This document shows positions 1 through 9,656 of a DNA stretch of 64,000 bases, piece by piece (within the stretch, counting starts at the first letter, position 1; each line of letters begins with the position of its first letter). The position numbers were made by a program, and so were the translations under genes. The notes under the pieces are model-generated. The model was given only the letters and a program-made list of their open reading frames with translations, was not told the DNA's origin and made no database searches. Source of the stretch: Euryodendron excelsum (lineage: Eukaryota > Streptophyta > Magnoliopsida > Ericales > Pentaphylacaceae); the NCBI GenBank assembly GCA_033060915.1, contig CM065385.1, positions 12,140,001 through 12,204,000 of the forward strand, given 5' to 3'.

Positions 1-1829
1 CATTTTGAGAAAGTTCAAAATCCCTCAAAACGGCAGGTCCATCTTCCAAAATGTTACTAAGCTGTTAGGCATACCCCGTGCACCACTCAGTCCAATTCCG
101 ATCCTATTCCGGTTAACTTCGGTCAAAATGACCATTTTGCCCCTAAATGCCCTAGCATTGCACAAACCCCCACTGAACAGAAAAGAACTCTCCTGAAACC
201 GTCCCTGAATGACCCAAAATGCTTAACGTAATGCTCCAACCCATTCCTGACCATTTCCAACAAAACCCGATCGAAATGACCATTTTACCCCTAACAACCC
301 GAACGCACCCCAAAACAACACCTATTTTAGGATATTGAATAGCGGGTCTTGTCATACATTCTTGTTTAACCTAAGGAGGACCTTACGACACTAAGCACCC
401 TCGACTCGATAAAAGTTCCTTGGAGCGTCTCGTAGACGGTCTGCCGAAATTGCCTTTTCTCCCGATTCCCTAGTTATAATTCACTGTTAAATGACTTGAG
501 AAATGCGTAAATCAGGAAATTCTTGAAAGCTCGTCCATAGAGCTTTCCATCAATATGGCTCGATCGGATAGATCGCTTCCCGAACCCCCTATTCTTATGA
601 GATTCCAAAAATTAACTCCATAACCCTTTTTAAATTCTCATACACTCTATCTTTAAAAATACTTTCAAGAACTCAAAACCCTATGGTGTCCCTACGCTTC
701 TCATGGTTAGGGATTCCAAGGGAAGGTGATATATGAAGAACAACCTCCAAGGTTATCTATATTAGAATTCCGAAGTCCTAGGTGTTTTCAATAACCATTT
801 TGGAAAACCTTTTTAACATTCCAAAATCATAGCTCCTATGTTTCCGAACAAAACTTCAAGACATTTTCCAAACTCTCTTGAGTTATTTCAAAAGCACTTC
901 CAAAAGTCCCTTGAGTTGTTCAAAATACATTTCAAAACATTTCAAAACCCCTTGTAAAAGTTCCAAGGTTCTACTTCAAAGCGCTGCACTACTCGATTTC
1001 AAATCAAAACTCTCGAGACCTCAAAGTGTCTTCATATCTCTCCAAAGACCTCAAAATGTCTCCGAACTTTCCAAAGGCCCCAATGCGCCTATTTCCCATT
1101 GGGCTCTTGCCCGAACTATGAATGACCTGATTTTTGCCAAATGAGATACGTAAGCAACCTAAATGGTGTGGTCATAACTTCTATTTCAACTCCAATCCCC
1201 CCTTTTTTCAAAAATTCCAACCATTTCAAAGTTTTATTTCAAACTCGCTCAAAACTCCCATGTTTTCCAAACTTCTTCCAAAACTTGCATCATGAATCAT
1301 CCACCCGAAAATTGACCTGTCTTCTAAATTCTAAAGTAGATATTAAGTGGATAATGATAACTGGTATATTCTAGTGAGTGATCAAAGGGTGAATAGACAT
1401 GTAAGTACCAAAAGGGCAGGGTAGGGTGATGATCTTAGGATATCTTCCCTACATGTAACTAACTCCCAGACCATAGATTTTTATTTTTGAAATACCAAAA
1501 TGGAGTTACTTTCTAAAAGAGCTTAAAAATTTCTAAAGGTTCCCAAACAACCTATTTTCTCAAAAGCCCTCTATTGAGGGAGCTTTTCAAAACCATTTTC
1601 AAAAACCCTAAGTTTGATCTTCAGATTAATACTTAGTTTTAGGTGCCCTAACTCATCTTAATCAAGTTAGGTGGCGACTCCTATTTTTCTAGAAAGCCCT
1701 TAATAAAACCAATTTCAAGTGCAAACCTAGTCGCACTTGGCCTTCTAGGAGGATGAGTTCTAATGATAGAGTTCTGTCCTTTTGCCTCCGAGCTGAAAGG
1801 ACCATAGACCCAAAAATCGGGGTGCGACA
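1..1829 (+). repeat. E1 5' LTR, 3' part, with a 2.3-kb internal deletion
   Basis: This part matches 35352-35360 joined to 40804-44835 of the E1 3' LTR. Bases 1-585 align with 40804-41376 and bases 586-1829 with 43673-44835, so about 2.3 kb is missing at around 585. The join lies in a short shared CCCAAAACYCC-like stretch. The missing piece includes the TATA box, so this LTR can no longer drive the element. The LTR ends in GGTGCGACA at 1829, directly before the PBS. A short hairpin (GCGTCT-CGT-AGACG) lies at 425-438. A conserved U5 hairpin lies at 1647-1671. Confidence 0.87.
1647..1681 (+). other. U5 hairpin followed by PBS-like decamer
   Basis: CCTAACT (1647-1653) pairs perfectly with AGTTAGG (1665-1671) around an 11-base loop. 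It is followed at once by TGGCGACTCC (1672-1681), identical to the first ten bases of the real PBS at 1832. The same block recurs at 40613-40647 (S2), near 44658-44692 (E1 3' LTR), near 56216-56250 (S4), and on the minus strand at 3369-3403. It is slightly mutated in S1, S3 and the E2 5' LTR. Its role is unknown. Confidence 0.7.
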
Positions 1830-1831
1830 GC

Positions 1832-1849
1832 TGGCGACTCCATTGGGGA
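1832..1849 (+). other. Primer binding site of E1
   Basis: TGGCGACTCCATTGGGGA begins two bases after the LTR end at 1829. It opens with TGG, complementary to a tRNA CCA end. Ogre/Tat elements are known to use a tRNA-Arg primer, and this form fits that lineage, but I could not match the tRNA here. Confidence 0.8.
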
Positions 1850-3208
1850 GTACTTAGAGGGTTAGGCTATTAACATGTCCCTTCGCCCTTTACTCACCTA
1901 GAATCTCCGGTTACTTTGTCTAGTTTTATACACTCTTCAAATTTTTTCAAGTTTCTAAAGCAAATCTTATTTTTCAAAATGACTTTCAAACAAGTGTCAT
2001 CACTTGCATTCATTGCTTACATTCATGCTCTTGCACTGACAATCCATTTTACCTTGCATTGAGTTTTTCAAAAAGTTACTAACTCTTTGCATTTTTCTTT
2101 TGTAGGTAGACCTTTGTTCACATTTTATTTCATGTCATATTTATTGCCATGTATGTAAATGAATGAACAGGATGTGATGTGCGTTGTTGGGTCCTCTCCT
2201 CCATTTTCAAAAATTTCACACACACTTGGTGCGCTCACTTGTATTTGTATTTTGCATATATTATCTAGTTACTACCCTTCTAGATAGAAGGGGGAAAAGT
2301 ATATTGATTGTGGACGGATGCTGTGTTAGTTTCTTAGCCTACAGTCTCTTGATAGTTCCCCCGCTCGAACCACCAACCAAAGATGGAGTTCACCCTTTCG
2401 AGGGTAGATGCCAGAGGTTTGAGGGTTCGAGAACCGAGCCCTTTTAGGAAGCATTAGTAAACCCTCAACCTCATGCTCATATAGCACCCCATGCATAGCC
2501 AAACTTCTGCTGGATTTAGGACACAAGCCTCAATTTTAAAACCAAGGAGGAAAGGGCAAGCACTTTATTTTTCTTTATATATTTCATTCAATTCATGTTG
2601 TTATGCTATTTAATTCTTGCCAATTTTATGTACACGCATCATAACTGTTCATGCATCAGAATCCATTTCAAGACAAGAGTTCCTAAAGTAACTCAAGTCA
2701 TTGCATCGTCATACATCCAATCAACCCTCAACGAAAGGCCCAAAGACCTTCTCCCACAAATCAAGCCAACACAAAACTGCTAAGGGTACCAAGAGACCAT
2801 AAGAAGTCATGGCATGCATCAAAGTCATCTTATAAACAGGGGCCCTAATCCCTCTTCGCTCACGAAGATAGGGTCGCCAAGAAGACGAAGGGCTAATTTA
2901 AGATCAAGGTCTCCTACCAACATTCGTTCAAAAACGCGAATCCAAGGACTTAAGAGTAGTTTAGGATCCCATGATGTAAATGTAGAATAGGCGAAAGTCC
3001 TAAGGAAAATGTTCTCCCTCCCTATTTCAATGTATTTTGAAAATTTCTATGTACAGAGAGAATTCATCTCAATAAAATTGATATTTCTGTCAAGTGAATG
3101 AATGTATGAATGAATGAATGAACAAGTACAGGTGTAGTATTGCATGCAGGGGCAACCCCCTATCTCCAAACGTGAGCCAAACCATCATGTTTAGTTCCCC
3201 TTGAAAAG
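1850..3208 (+). other. E1 untranslated leader, first part
   Basis: The leader lies between PBS and gag. It has only short, unrelated open frames, and it aligns base for base in many stretches with the reverse complement of the E2 leader (15499-17032) and the E0 leader (62869-64000). It is cut at CAAGG (3209-3213) by E2 and resumes at 22214. Confidence 0.75.
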
Positions 3209-4079
3209 CAAGGTGTCGCGCCCAGATTTTTCGCACTCGAGGAATACTTGCACAAGTGGGAAAAATGCTGTACTCTCTCGTTAAAACTCACCCTCCTAGA
3301 AGAATGAGTGCGACTAGGTTTGAATTGAAAAATTGATTTGAATAAAGGGCTTTTGAAAAAAAGATTTGGAGTCGCCACCTAACTTGATTAAGGTGAGTTA
3401 GGTCACCTAAAAACTAAGAATAATCCGAAGACTACACTTAGGGTTTTTGGAAAACGATTTCAAAATATCTCCTCAATAGAGGGTTTTTAGGAAAACAGGT
3501 TGTTTGGCAACCTTTGGAAAACATTTAGCCCTTTTTAGAAAAATAACTCCTTTTGGTCTTTGAAATCAGTGATCTAGGTTCAAAGGTTGGTTACGTGTAG
3601 GGAAGAGGCACTAAGCTATCACCCTACCCCGCCCTTTCGGTGTCTACATGTCAATCTACCCTAGATTCACCTATGAGAGTCGTTAATTAACTGTAGTTCA
3701 ATCCTCTCCATTTTAGAAAAACAATGTTTAAAAAGAAATTAACATGATGCATGATATGCAAGTGCAATAGAAGAGAATTGAAAAATAGATTTAGAAAGAG
3801 ATTGATTTGATTTGAAAATAGATTTGAAGAGATGGAATTGAAATTGAAAAGTTTGAAAAGTGAAAGTAGAAATTTGAAAATAGAAATTTTGAAATTGAAA
3901 TTTTGAAAATAGATTGGAATTTGAGATTTGAAAAGATTTTGGAAACCGCACCCATGAGGGTGGAATTGAAAGTTTGAAAAGTATTGTGACCGCACCTATG
4001 AAGGTTGCCTATGTATCCCTTTGGGGGAATCAGGTTAGTCGTAGTTCGGACCGGAGTCCGATTGAAAGTAGAAGAGTTG

Positions 4080-5780
4080 ATTTGAAGAAAGGGAATGAAT
4101 TGAAAATTGGATTTGATTTGAGATTAGAAGAGGAGATTGGAAATTGAAATTGAAAAGATTGGACTTGCTTTGGAAAGATTGATTTTGGAAAGACTTGGTT
4201 TTAGGAAACCTAGACTTAGGAAAGAGAAGAGACTTAGAAAATATTTGACTTGACTTGGAAGGTTTAGGAAATTAGGGAAGATTGGATTTAGGAAATGTTT
4301 GAATTAGGAAAGGTTCGATTTAGGAAGGTTTTAGAATTAGGAAAGTTTCAATTTAGGAAAGCTTTGAATTTGGAATATTTCAACTTGAGGAAAGTTTTAA
4401 ATTAAGAAAGTTTTAGGTTTAAGAAAGTTTTCAACTTTAGGAAAGTATTGAATTTAGAAATATTTTGAATTAAGAAAAGTTAAGTTTGAGAAAGGTTTAA
4501 AATTTGGAAAGTTTCAAATTAAGAAAGTTTTGAATTTTGGAATATTTGAAAAAAAAAAAGGAAGTTTTGAATTTGGAAAGTTTTGAAAACATGGAAGTTT
4601 TGAAAATAAGAAAGTTTTGTTTTGGAAAAAGTTTGAAAAAGGAAAGTTTTCAGTTTAGGAAATGTTTGAATTAAGAAAGTTTTGAGTTTAGAAAAGCCTT
4701 AGATTTAGAAAGATTTTGAAGTTTTGAAAATTTTAGAACTTTGGAGAGATTTAGGTTTAGAAAGATTTAACTTGAGAAAGTTTCAAATTTGGAAAGTTTT
4801 GATTTTAGAAAGATTTGAAATTTAGAAGTTTAATTTAGAAAGTTTTAGAGTTTGAATTTTAGAAAGTCTTGAAATTAGGAAAGGTTTGAGTTTAGAAAAA
4901 GTTTGAAAACTTAGGTTTGAAAAGTTAAGATTTGAAAGGAGGGTAGAATTAGGAAAGATTTTTATGTTCAAGTTTTGTAAACTTAAGATTTAGGAAAGTG
5001 GAGAATTAGGAAGGATTTGAATTAGGAAAGATTTGGATTTGGAAGGGACTGGATTTGGTTCCTAAAAGAAAAGATTTGATTTTGTTTCAAAAAACGGAGG
5101 ACGAGATCTAGTTTCCTAAACGAGGAGATTTGATTCGGTTTCCTAAAGGGAAGGTAGGATTTGGCAAGGATTTGGAAAAGGAGATTCTAGAAACCCTAAT
5201 TTTGAAAAATTATAGTTTTGACGTAGAAAAAAGGTTTTGGAAACGTGTATAGTTTGGATGTGAAAACAAGAGGTTTTGGAAACCTAGGTTTGGGGCAAAG
5301 TTTGAAAATTATGTTTTTGGAAAAAAAAGTAGGGTTTCCTAATCGTGGGTTCTAGGGCTTGACTTGGGCTCTAAGGAAAGAGTTTTTGGAAAATGCGTTT
5401 TTGGAAACGAAGGTTTTCTAGAAGGGGAATCCTAGGGATGAATTTTTGGAAAGTGAATTTGAAGAGGGAGTTTTTGGAAAAAGATTTTAAAGAGAAGGAG
5501 TTTTGGAAAGTGTGTTTTTAGAAACGTAGATTTTAGAAAGAAAATCCTAGAGAGAAAATTTCAAGAAGGAAGATTTTGGACAGAAAGTTTTTTAGAAAGG
5601 TTTTTGGAGAGAGTTTTTCGGAAGGTGAATCTAGGGAGTGTTTTTAGAAAGTGAATTTTGAGGAAAAGATTTTGGAAAGGAGTTGAAGAAAAGAGAATTT
5701 TGGAAGGGAGTTTTTGAAAACAATTTTGAAGAGGAGAGTTTTAGAAAAGTATGTTGGAAAGGAGATTTTTAGGAAGAGAT
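4080..5780 (-). repeat. G-poor low-complexity stretch of LTR
   Basis: On the LTR sense strand this is a run of degenerate short motifs such as AAACTTTCCTAAATTC, recurring roughly every 10-20 bases and almost free of G. Equivalent stretches lie at about 17920-19660, 30860-32440, 38180-39940, 53870-55560 and 58450-60080. Open frames here are artefacts of composition. The transcript would be largely unstructured. Confidence 0.7.
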
Positions 5781-6261
5781 TTTTGAAGAGAGAGAGTTTT
5801 GGAAAGTATGAAAATGTCTCACTTTCTTAAAGCGATTCTAACCATAAGAAGGCTAGAACCACTTTAAGAAAGTGGTTTTGGAAAACAATAAGATTTGAAA
5901 ATGTCACTTTTAATGTAACACTTTCCTAAAGCAACTCTAGCCATGGAAAGGCTAGAATCACCCTAGAATTGTGGTTTTGAAAACAAGTTTTTGAAAAAGA
6001 GATTTTGATGCAATTTTGAAAACAAGTTTGAAAACGATTTTGAAAACAACTTTGAAAATGAATTTTGGAAGATGCAAGACACGGTGACTCTCTAATAGCC
6101 CAATCCTACACATGGACCGGGAATCCCCTTGTTTCAAGCATGCAAAGAAAGGGAGGGAAAGGGATGGGGGATTAAAATAGAGAAAACCCAAGTGGGTTAG
6201 GAGAGAGAAGAGAGAGGGGGGAAGTGCGAAAATTTAAACAGAAAGCCTACTGTATGTCTTC

Positions 6262-6267
6262 TTTATT
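6262..6267 (-). promoter_or_regulatory. AATAAA, likely polyadenylation signal of E2 3' LTR
   Basis: AATAAA sits in the conserved context CAAAATAAAGAAGACATAC, about 280 bp downstream of the TATA box. It is present at the same place in other LTR copies (20262-20267, 37588-37593, 53311-53316, 57878-57883). If used, the R region would be about 280-310 nt. Confidence 0.5.
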
Positions 6268-6545
6268 TTGCGCGCCGTGTAGTCTTCGGTCTTCGGTCTC
6301 CGTCTTAATCTTCGTCTTCAATCTTCAAGAGTTGTCTTCAAGCTTTAGATGGCAGTTCTTCAAGTCTTTGAAGGATGGTTGATGTCTAGCGTACGAGTGT
6401 ATGGGAGAGTGTATAAGTGTATAGGAGGTTAGGGTTTGGAAAACCTAAGGAGGCTAGGGTTTGGGAGGTGCTCGAGCTCTGTATATCGAAATATGTGATT
6501 TCTAGGTTAAGTTTGCAAACCCCTTTCACGTTGAATGAGGCTCTG

Positions 6546-6553
6546 TATTTATA
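6546..6553 (-). promoter_or_regulatory. TATA box of E2 3' LTR
   Basis: TATAAATA in the conserved context CTATAAATACAGAGCCTC lies just downstream of the palindrome cluster. The same site is found in five other LTR copies, so it is the best candidate for the retroelement promoter. Confidence 0.65.
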
Positions 6554-6567
6554 GAGGTTGGACAAAC

Positions 6568-6630
6568 CTGGCGTCTGTTGCAGTGGCACCAGGGCAAAAT
6601 TGCCCTTGGCGCCACTAGTAGTGGCACCAG
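6568..6630 (-). repeat. GGYGCC palindrome pair upstream of TATA
   Basis: There are two modules of the form GGYGCCACT-N(3-5)-AGTGGYGCC, separated by an inverted repeat AGGGCAA-TT-TTGCCCT. The equivalent clusters are at 20594-20662, 29709-29810, 37205-37267 and 52925-52988. A related set with CATGTAGCACATG cores is at 41957-42019 in E1. Confidence 0.7.
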
Positions 6631-6879
6631 CCAGTTAGGAAACTTTATAATTTGACAAGCAACGTATCTTTGACTAGATTTGGGCGCCTGTGATAGTGAC
6701 TACGATGCAATTTTTAGTTTGGCTTCACTAGGAGTGACTCCGAAAAGTCCGGGAATGATTTAGAGGAGCCGGGAATTACCCGGAAGGCCGAAAAGGAGCA
6801 GGAACACTTAAAATAGTGTCCTGGAGGTATTTGATTTAAAAAGTGAGGATAAGATGTGTCGGAAAGGTTGACCGGGCCC

Positions 6880-7400
6880 TTAGGGGCAAAACGGTCAATC
6901 AGACCGGGAAGCTGCCGGGGCGAACTCGGATTGTCCCGAAAGAAGACTTGGGATCTAGAAATATTATTTAGAATGTTCCCAAAGGTTGCCAGTTTGATTT
7001 TCAGAGCCGGCGTGGATGGAAAAGGAGACCAGCCCACCAGGGGCAAAACGGTCATTTTGTATCGAGTTTGCCGGAACTGACTCGGAATGATCCGAAAAGG
7101 TAAAGGAAGGTTGAGAACACTATAAAAAGTAGTCTTAGGAGGTTACCGGTTTGATACCCAGAGCCGGTGTGGTCGAAGAAGGAGACCAGCCCTCTAGGGG
7201 CAAAACGGTCATTTTGTACCGGGTTGGCCGGAATTGACTCGGAATGATCCGGAAAGGTAAAGGAAGGTTGAGAATACTATAAAAAGTATTCTCAGGACAT
7301 TACCGATTTGATACCCAAAGCCGGTGTGGTTCCCGGGGCATTCGGATGCTTAGGGGCAAAATGGTTATCTTGACCGGAAAGTCTCGGAAAAGGTCCAAAG
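6880..7400 (-). repeat. 157-bp tandem repeats of LTR U3
   Basis: About three copies, each holding CTCTGGGTATCAAACCGG, a CTTTTTATAGTATTCTC-like segment and CAAAATGACCRTTTTGCCCC. The period is best measured in S4, where CTCTGGG starts at 52231, 52388 and 52545. The same block occurs at about 20900-21420, 29110-29470, 36470-36980 and 57215-57560. Confidence 0.75.
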
Positions 7401-7584
7401 GACAGTTTGATCATTTTTCACCAAAGTGGGCTAATAGACACTGGTGTTGACCTGGGTTTTGAGTGCTTTCGCCACTCTAACGATGGTCATCGTGACACAG
7501 GGGTTTGTTGTCAATTCCTTATATTGACCTATTTGTGAGTATTTCCGCTACTCTAACGGTTTTGTGAGTAGTTTCGCTACTCGG

Positions 7585-8110
7585 ACCGTCTCGAGGAATA
7601 AACTGTCTCGAGAGAGGGACTGGAAAGGGGACTTACCGCCTCCGAAGAGACGTGCCTGGATTGGAACCGTCTTGAGGAATAAACTGTCTCGAGAGTGGGA
7701 TTGGAAAGGGGACTTATCGTCTCTGAAGAGACGTGCCTGGAGTGGAACCGTCTCGAGGAATAAACTGTCTCGAGAGTGGGAATGGAAAGGGGTCTTACCG
7801 TCTCCGAAAAGACATGCCTGGATTGGAACCGTCTCGAGGAATAAACTGTCTCGAGAGTGGGATTGGAAAGAGGTCTTACCATCTCCGAAGAGACGTGCCT
7901 GGATTGGAACCGTCTCGAGGAATAAACTGTCTCGAGAGTGGGATTAGAAATGGGTCTTATCATCTCCAAAGAGACGTGCCTAGATTGGAATCGTCTCGAG
8001 GAATAAACTTTCTCGAGAGTGGGATTAGAAAGGGGTCTTATCGTCTTCGAAGAGACGTGCCTAGGTGGAACCGTCTCGAGGAATAAACTGTCTCGAGAGA
8101 GGGATTGGAA
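7585..8110 (-). repeat. 81-bp tandem array with hairpin units
   Basis: ACCGTCTCGAGGAAT starts at 7585, 7666, 7747, 7828, 7909, 7990 and 8070: six periods of 81 bp (the last 80). On the LTR sense strand each unit reads CGTCTC-loop-GAGACG followed by GGTAAG-like bases and then a pyrimidine stretch with CTCGAGACAG. Because 81 is a multiple of three, all frames stay open and mimic repeat proteins. The sister LTR has one unit fewer. Confidence 0.9.
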
Positions 8111-8307
8111 TCGGAAAGGAAAGAACAAAGCCCCTAAGGGCATTTTGGTCATTTTGCCTCTATTTGGGCTTGACAAGCCCGTGAAGCGATGGAAACACGG
8201 AATTTGGACCTAGAGAATTGGTTTCGATTGGAATATGCCCACAATGACTTGAAAACAAATCTAGACAGAGTGTAGACTGCCAAGCGGTAAAAAATGGGGT
8301 GCTTACA

Positions 8308-8325
8308 ACTACCCCTCTTTTTCTG
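8308..8325 (-). other. Polypurine tract of E2
   Basis: Read on the minus strand, AGAAAAAGAGGGGTAGT lies directly before the 3' LTR start. The same tract is at 34746-34765 (E1) and 45550-45567 (E0). It fixes the 3' LTR start and the strand. Confidence 0.85.
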
Positions 8326-8507
8326 TCTTTGCTTGTCAAAGATAGAAAATGATAAGAGTAAGTGTCCCATGTTGACTGCGAGGCAGTCGGAGGGACGGAC
8401 ACTGGAAATCTTTCGACAACAGGGGTCGAAAAACGAATAATGGGCCAAAAAGGCCTTCGAAAACGAGTTTTGGAGGGAAAAAGGTCAAAACTGCCCAGAA
8501 TTTATAA

Positions 8508-8571
8508 CTGGCGCCAGTACTAGTGGCGCCTTTGGCACAAATGTACTGGCGACTCTGCTAGTGGCGCTAGG
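8508..8571 (+). promoter_or_regulatory. GGCGCC palindrome cluster upstream of the antisense PMD gene (E2)
   Basis: Modules include CTGGCGCCAGTACTAGTGG and CTGGCGACTCTGCTAGTGG, the same type as those before the LTR TATA box. They lie about 200 bp upstream of the putative PMD 5' exon donor. A perfect inverted repeat ACCAGAAA-A-TTTCTGGT follows at 8583-8599. I infer a promoter region for the antisense gene; no clear TATA box is seen. Confidence 0.5.
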
Positions 8572-8579
8572 CTTAAAGT

Positions 8580-9655
8580 TAAAACCAGAAAATTTCTGGT
8601 TCGAACAGCCGCAACACTTTGGAGGGTTTTCGCAAATTCGTGAGGCATTGCGAGGAATCCATCTTGGAGATTGAAGGAGCACTCCTTGGGGACCACGGGT
8701 GATTACCGGAAGGAGTCCATGTCGTCGGAAAAGTCACCGGAAGAGAAGATTTCGCCGGAGAACTTCCAAAAGGTGAGCTTTCAAATTTTGTTGATTTTGA
8801 TGTGTAGAACTTCATTTGAATCATGTGAATAGTGGAAATTAATGTTTTGATATATTTTGAACACTTTGGTGATGTTGGTTTTGCATTTTGATGGTTGTTT
8901 GATTGAATTTGAATGATTTTTTATGATTATGCGAAGAGGGCTTTCTGTAGGAATAGGGGATTTGTTCCTACAGGCATGGGTATTGGGTTTTCTGGCTATG
9001 TTTTTGTGCAATGTGCCTTAGAAAAATGTGTTTAACAAACGTATGAAGTTTTGTATTTTTTTAAAACCCAGTGAATTTTTAATTTTTTGAAAAATAGAAA
9101 AATATTTAGATAATTAGAAAAAATTAGAAAATTCAAGAAATTGATGAAATTTTTAAAGTTTGAAATTTGGAAAAAGATTGGAATATTTTAGAAAACATTT
9201 GAGGTGATTTTGAAAAATTTTTGGAGATGTTTGAAAACCGTTGACTTATTTGAAAAATAAAACATGAGTTTTGAAAATTTTGAAAAATCGAAAAGTGTGC
9301 ACGGGTGCCATTGTTATGTGATTATTGGAAAGTGCACATTTTGCGTTTTGTGTTAATGTCATGGGCGTTGTAGGGACCATTCTTAAACAGGACTCTGCCG
9401 AAATTTTTTTAGAAATTATGGAAAGAATTGGTTAAAGTTTTAGAAACAAAATCTTTTTTGAAGGAAAAAGGCAAAGAAACCTTGAAACTTGGTTTAAAGT
9501 TTGAAAATCAAGATGCGTATATAGGAAACTTGTTTTGACTTATCATTCGAAGTCTTCTATTTGTTTTGTTTGTGTTAGTTGTTTATTTTATTTTACTGTT
9601 ATTTAAACTGCATGGATGGTATATTAACATCACTTACCTTGGCTTACATTTTCAG
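8580..9655 (+). other. Putative 5' non-coding exon and first intron of E2 PMD gene
   Basis: A GC-richer stretch (8600-8772) ends in AAAAG/GTGAGC at 8773. An AT-rich, low-complexity stretch then runs to TACATTTTCAG/G at 9655, two bases before the PMD start codon. E0 has the same arrangement: donor CAAGAG/GTGAGT at 46141, acceptor CTTTTCAG at 47521. E1 has donor CAAAG/GTTAGC at 34120 and acceptor TTTCAG at 27633, minus strand. Conservation of both junctions in three copies supports a real intron. Confidence 0.6.
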
Positions 9656-9656
9656 G

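Larger units (their letters stand above)
3214..8307 (-). repeat. E2 3' LTR (5094 bp)
   Basis: This LTR is bounded by TGTAAGCACC (minus strand, at 8307) and GGCGCGACA (at 3214). Map in LTR direction: 81-bp hairpin array (8110-7585), 157-bp repeats (about 7400-6880), GGYGCC palindromes (6630-6568), TATAAATA (6553-6546), AATAAA (6267-6262), G-poor low-complexity stretch (about 5780-4080), U5 hairpin and PBS-like decamer (about 3403-3369). It matches 17053-22208 along its whole length apart from small indels and one repeat unit. Confidence 0.93.

Noticed and set aside
3687..3995. Phe/Asn/Ser-rich open frames repeated at 17526-17872, 32128-32757, 40046-40321, 55679-55927 and 60148-60441
   Set aside because: They come from the G-poor, T/C/A low-complexity part of the LTR. 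The same frame is open only because stop codons are rare in this composition; no domain is recognisable.
7585..8110. CRISPR-like appearance of regularly spaced repeats
   Set aside because: The unit is a contiguous 81-bp tandem repeat without unique spacers, inside a plant LTR; no cas genes.
7564..8176. Long overlapping open frames on both strands with repeats such as LEPSRGINCLESG (also 21556-22176, 35472-36260, 51384-52003)
   Set aside because: They follow from an 81-bp tandem repeat (27 codons), which keeps every frame open that lacks a stop in one unit. Frames occur on both strands and end with the array.
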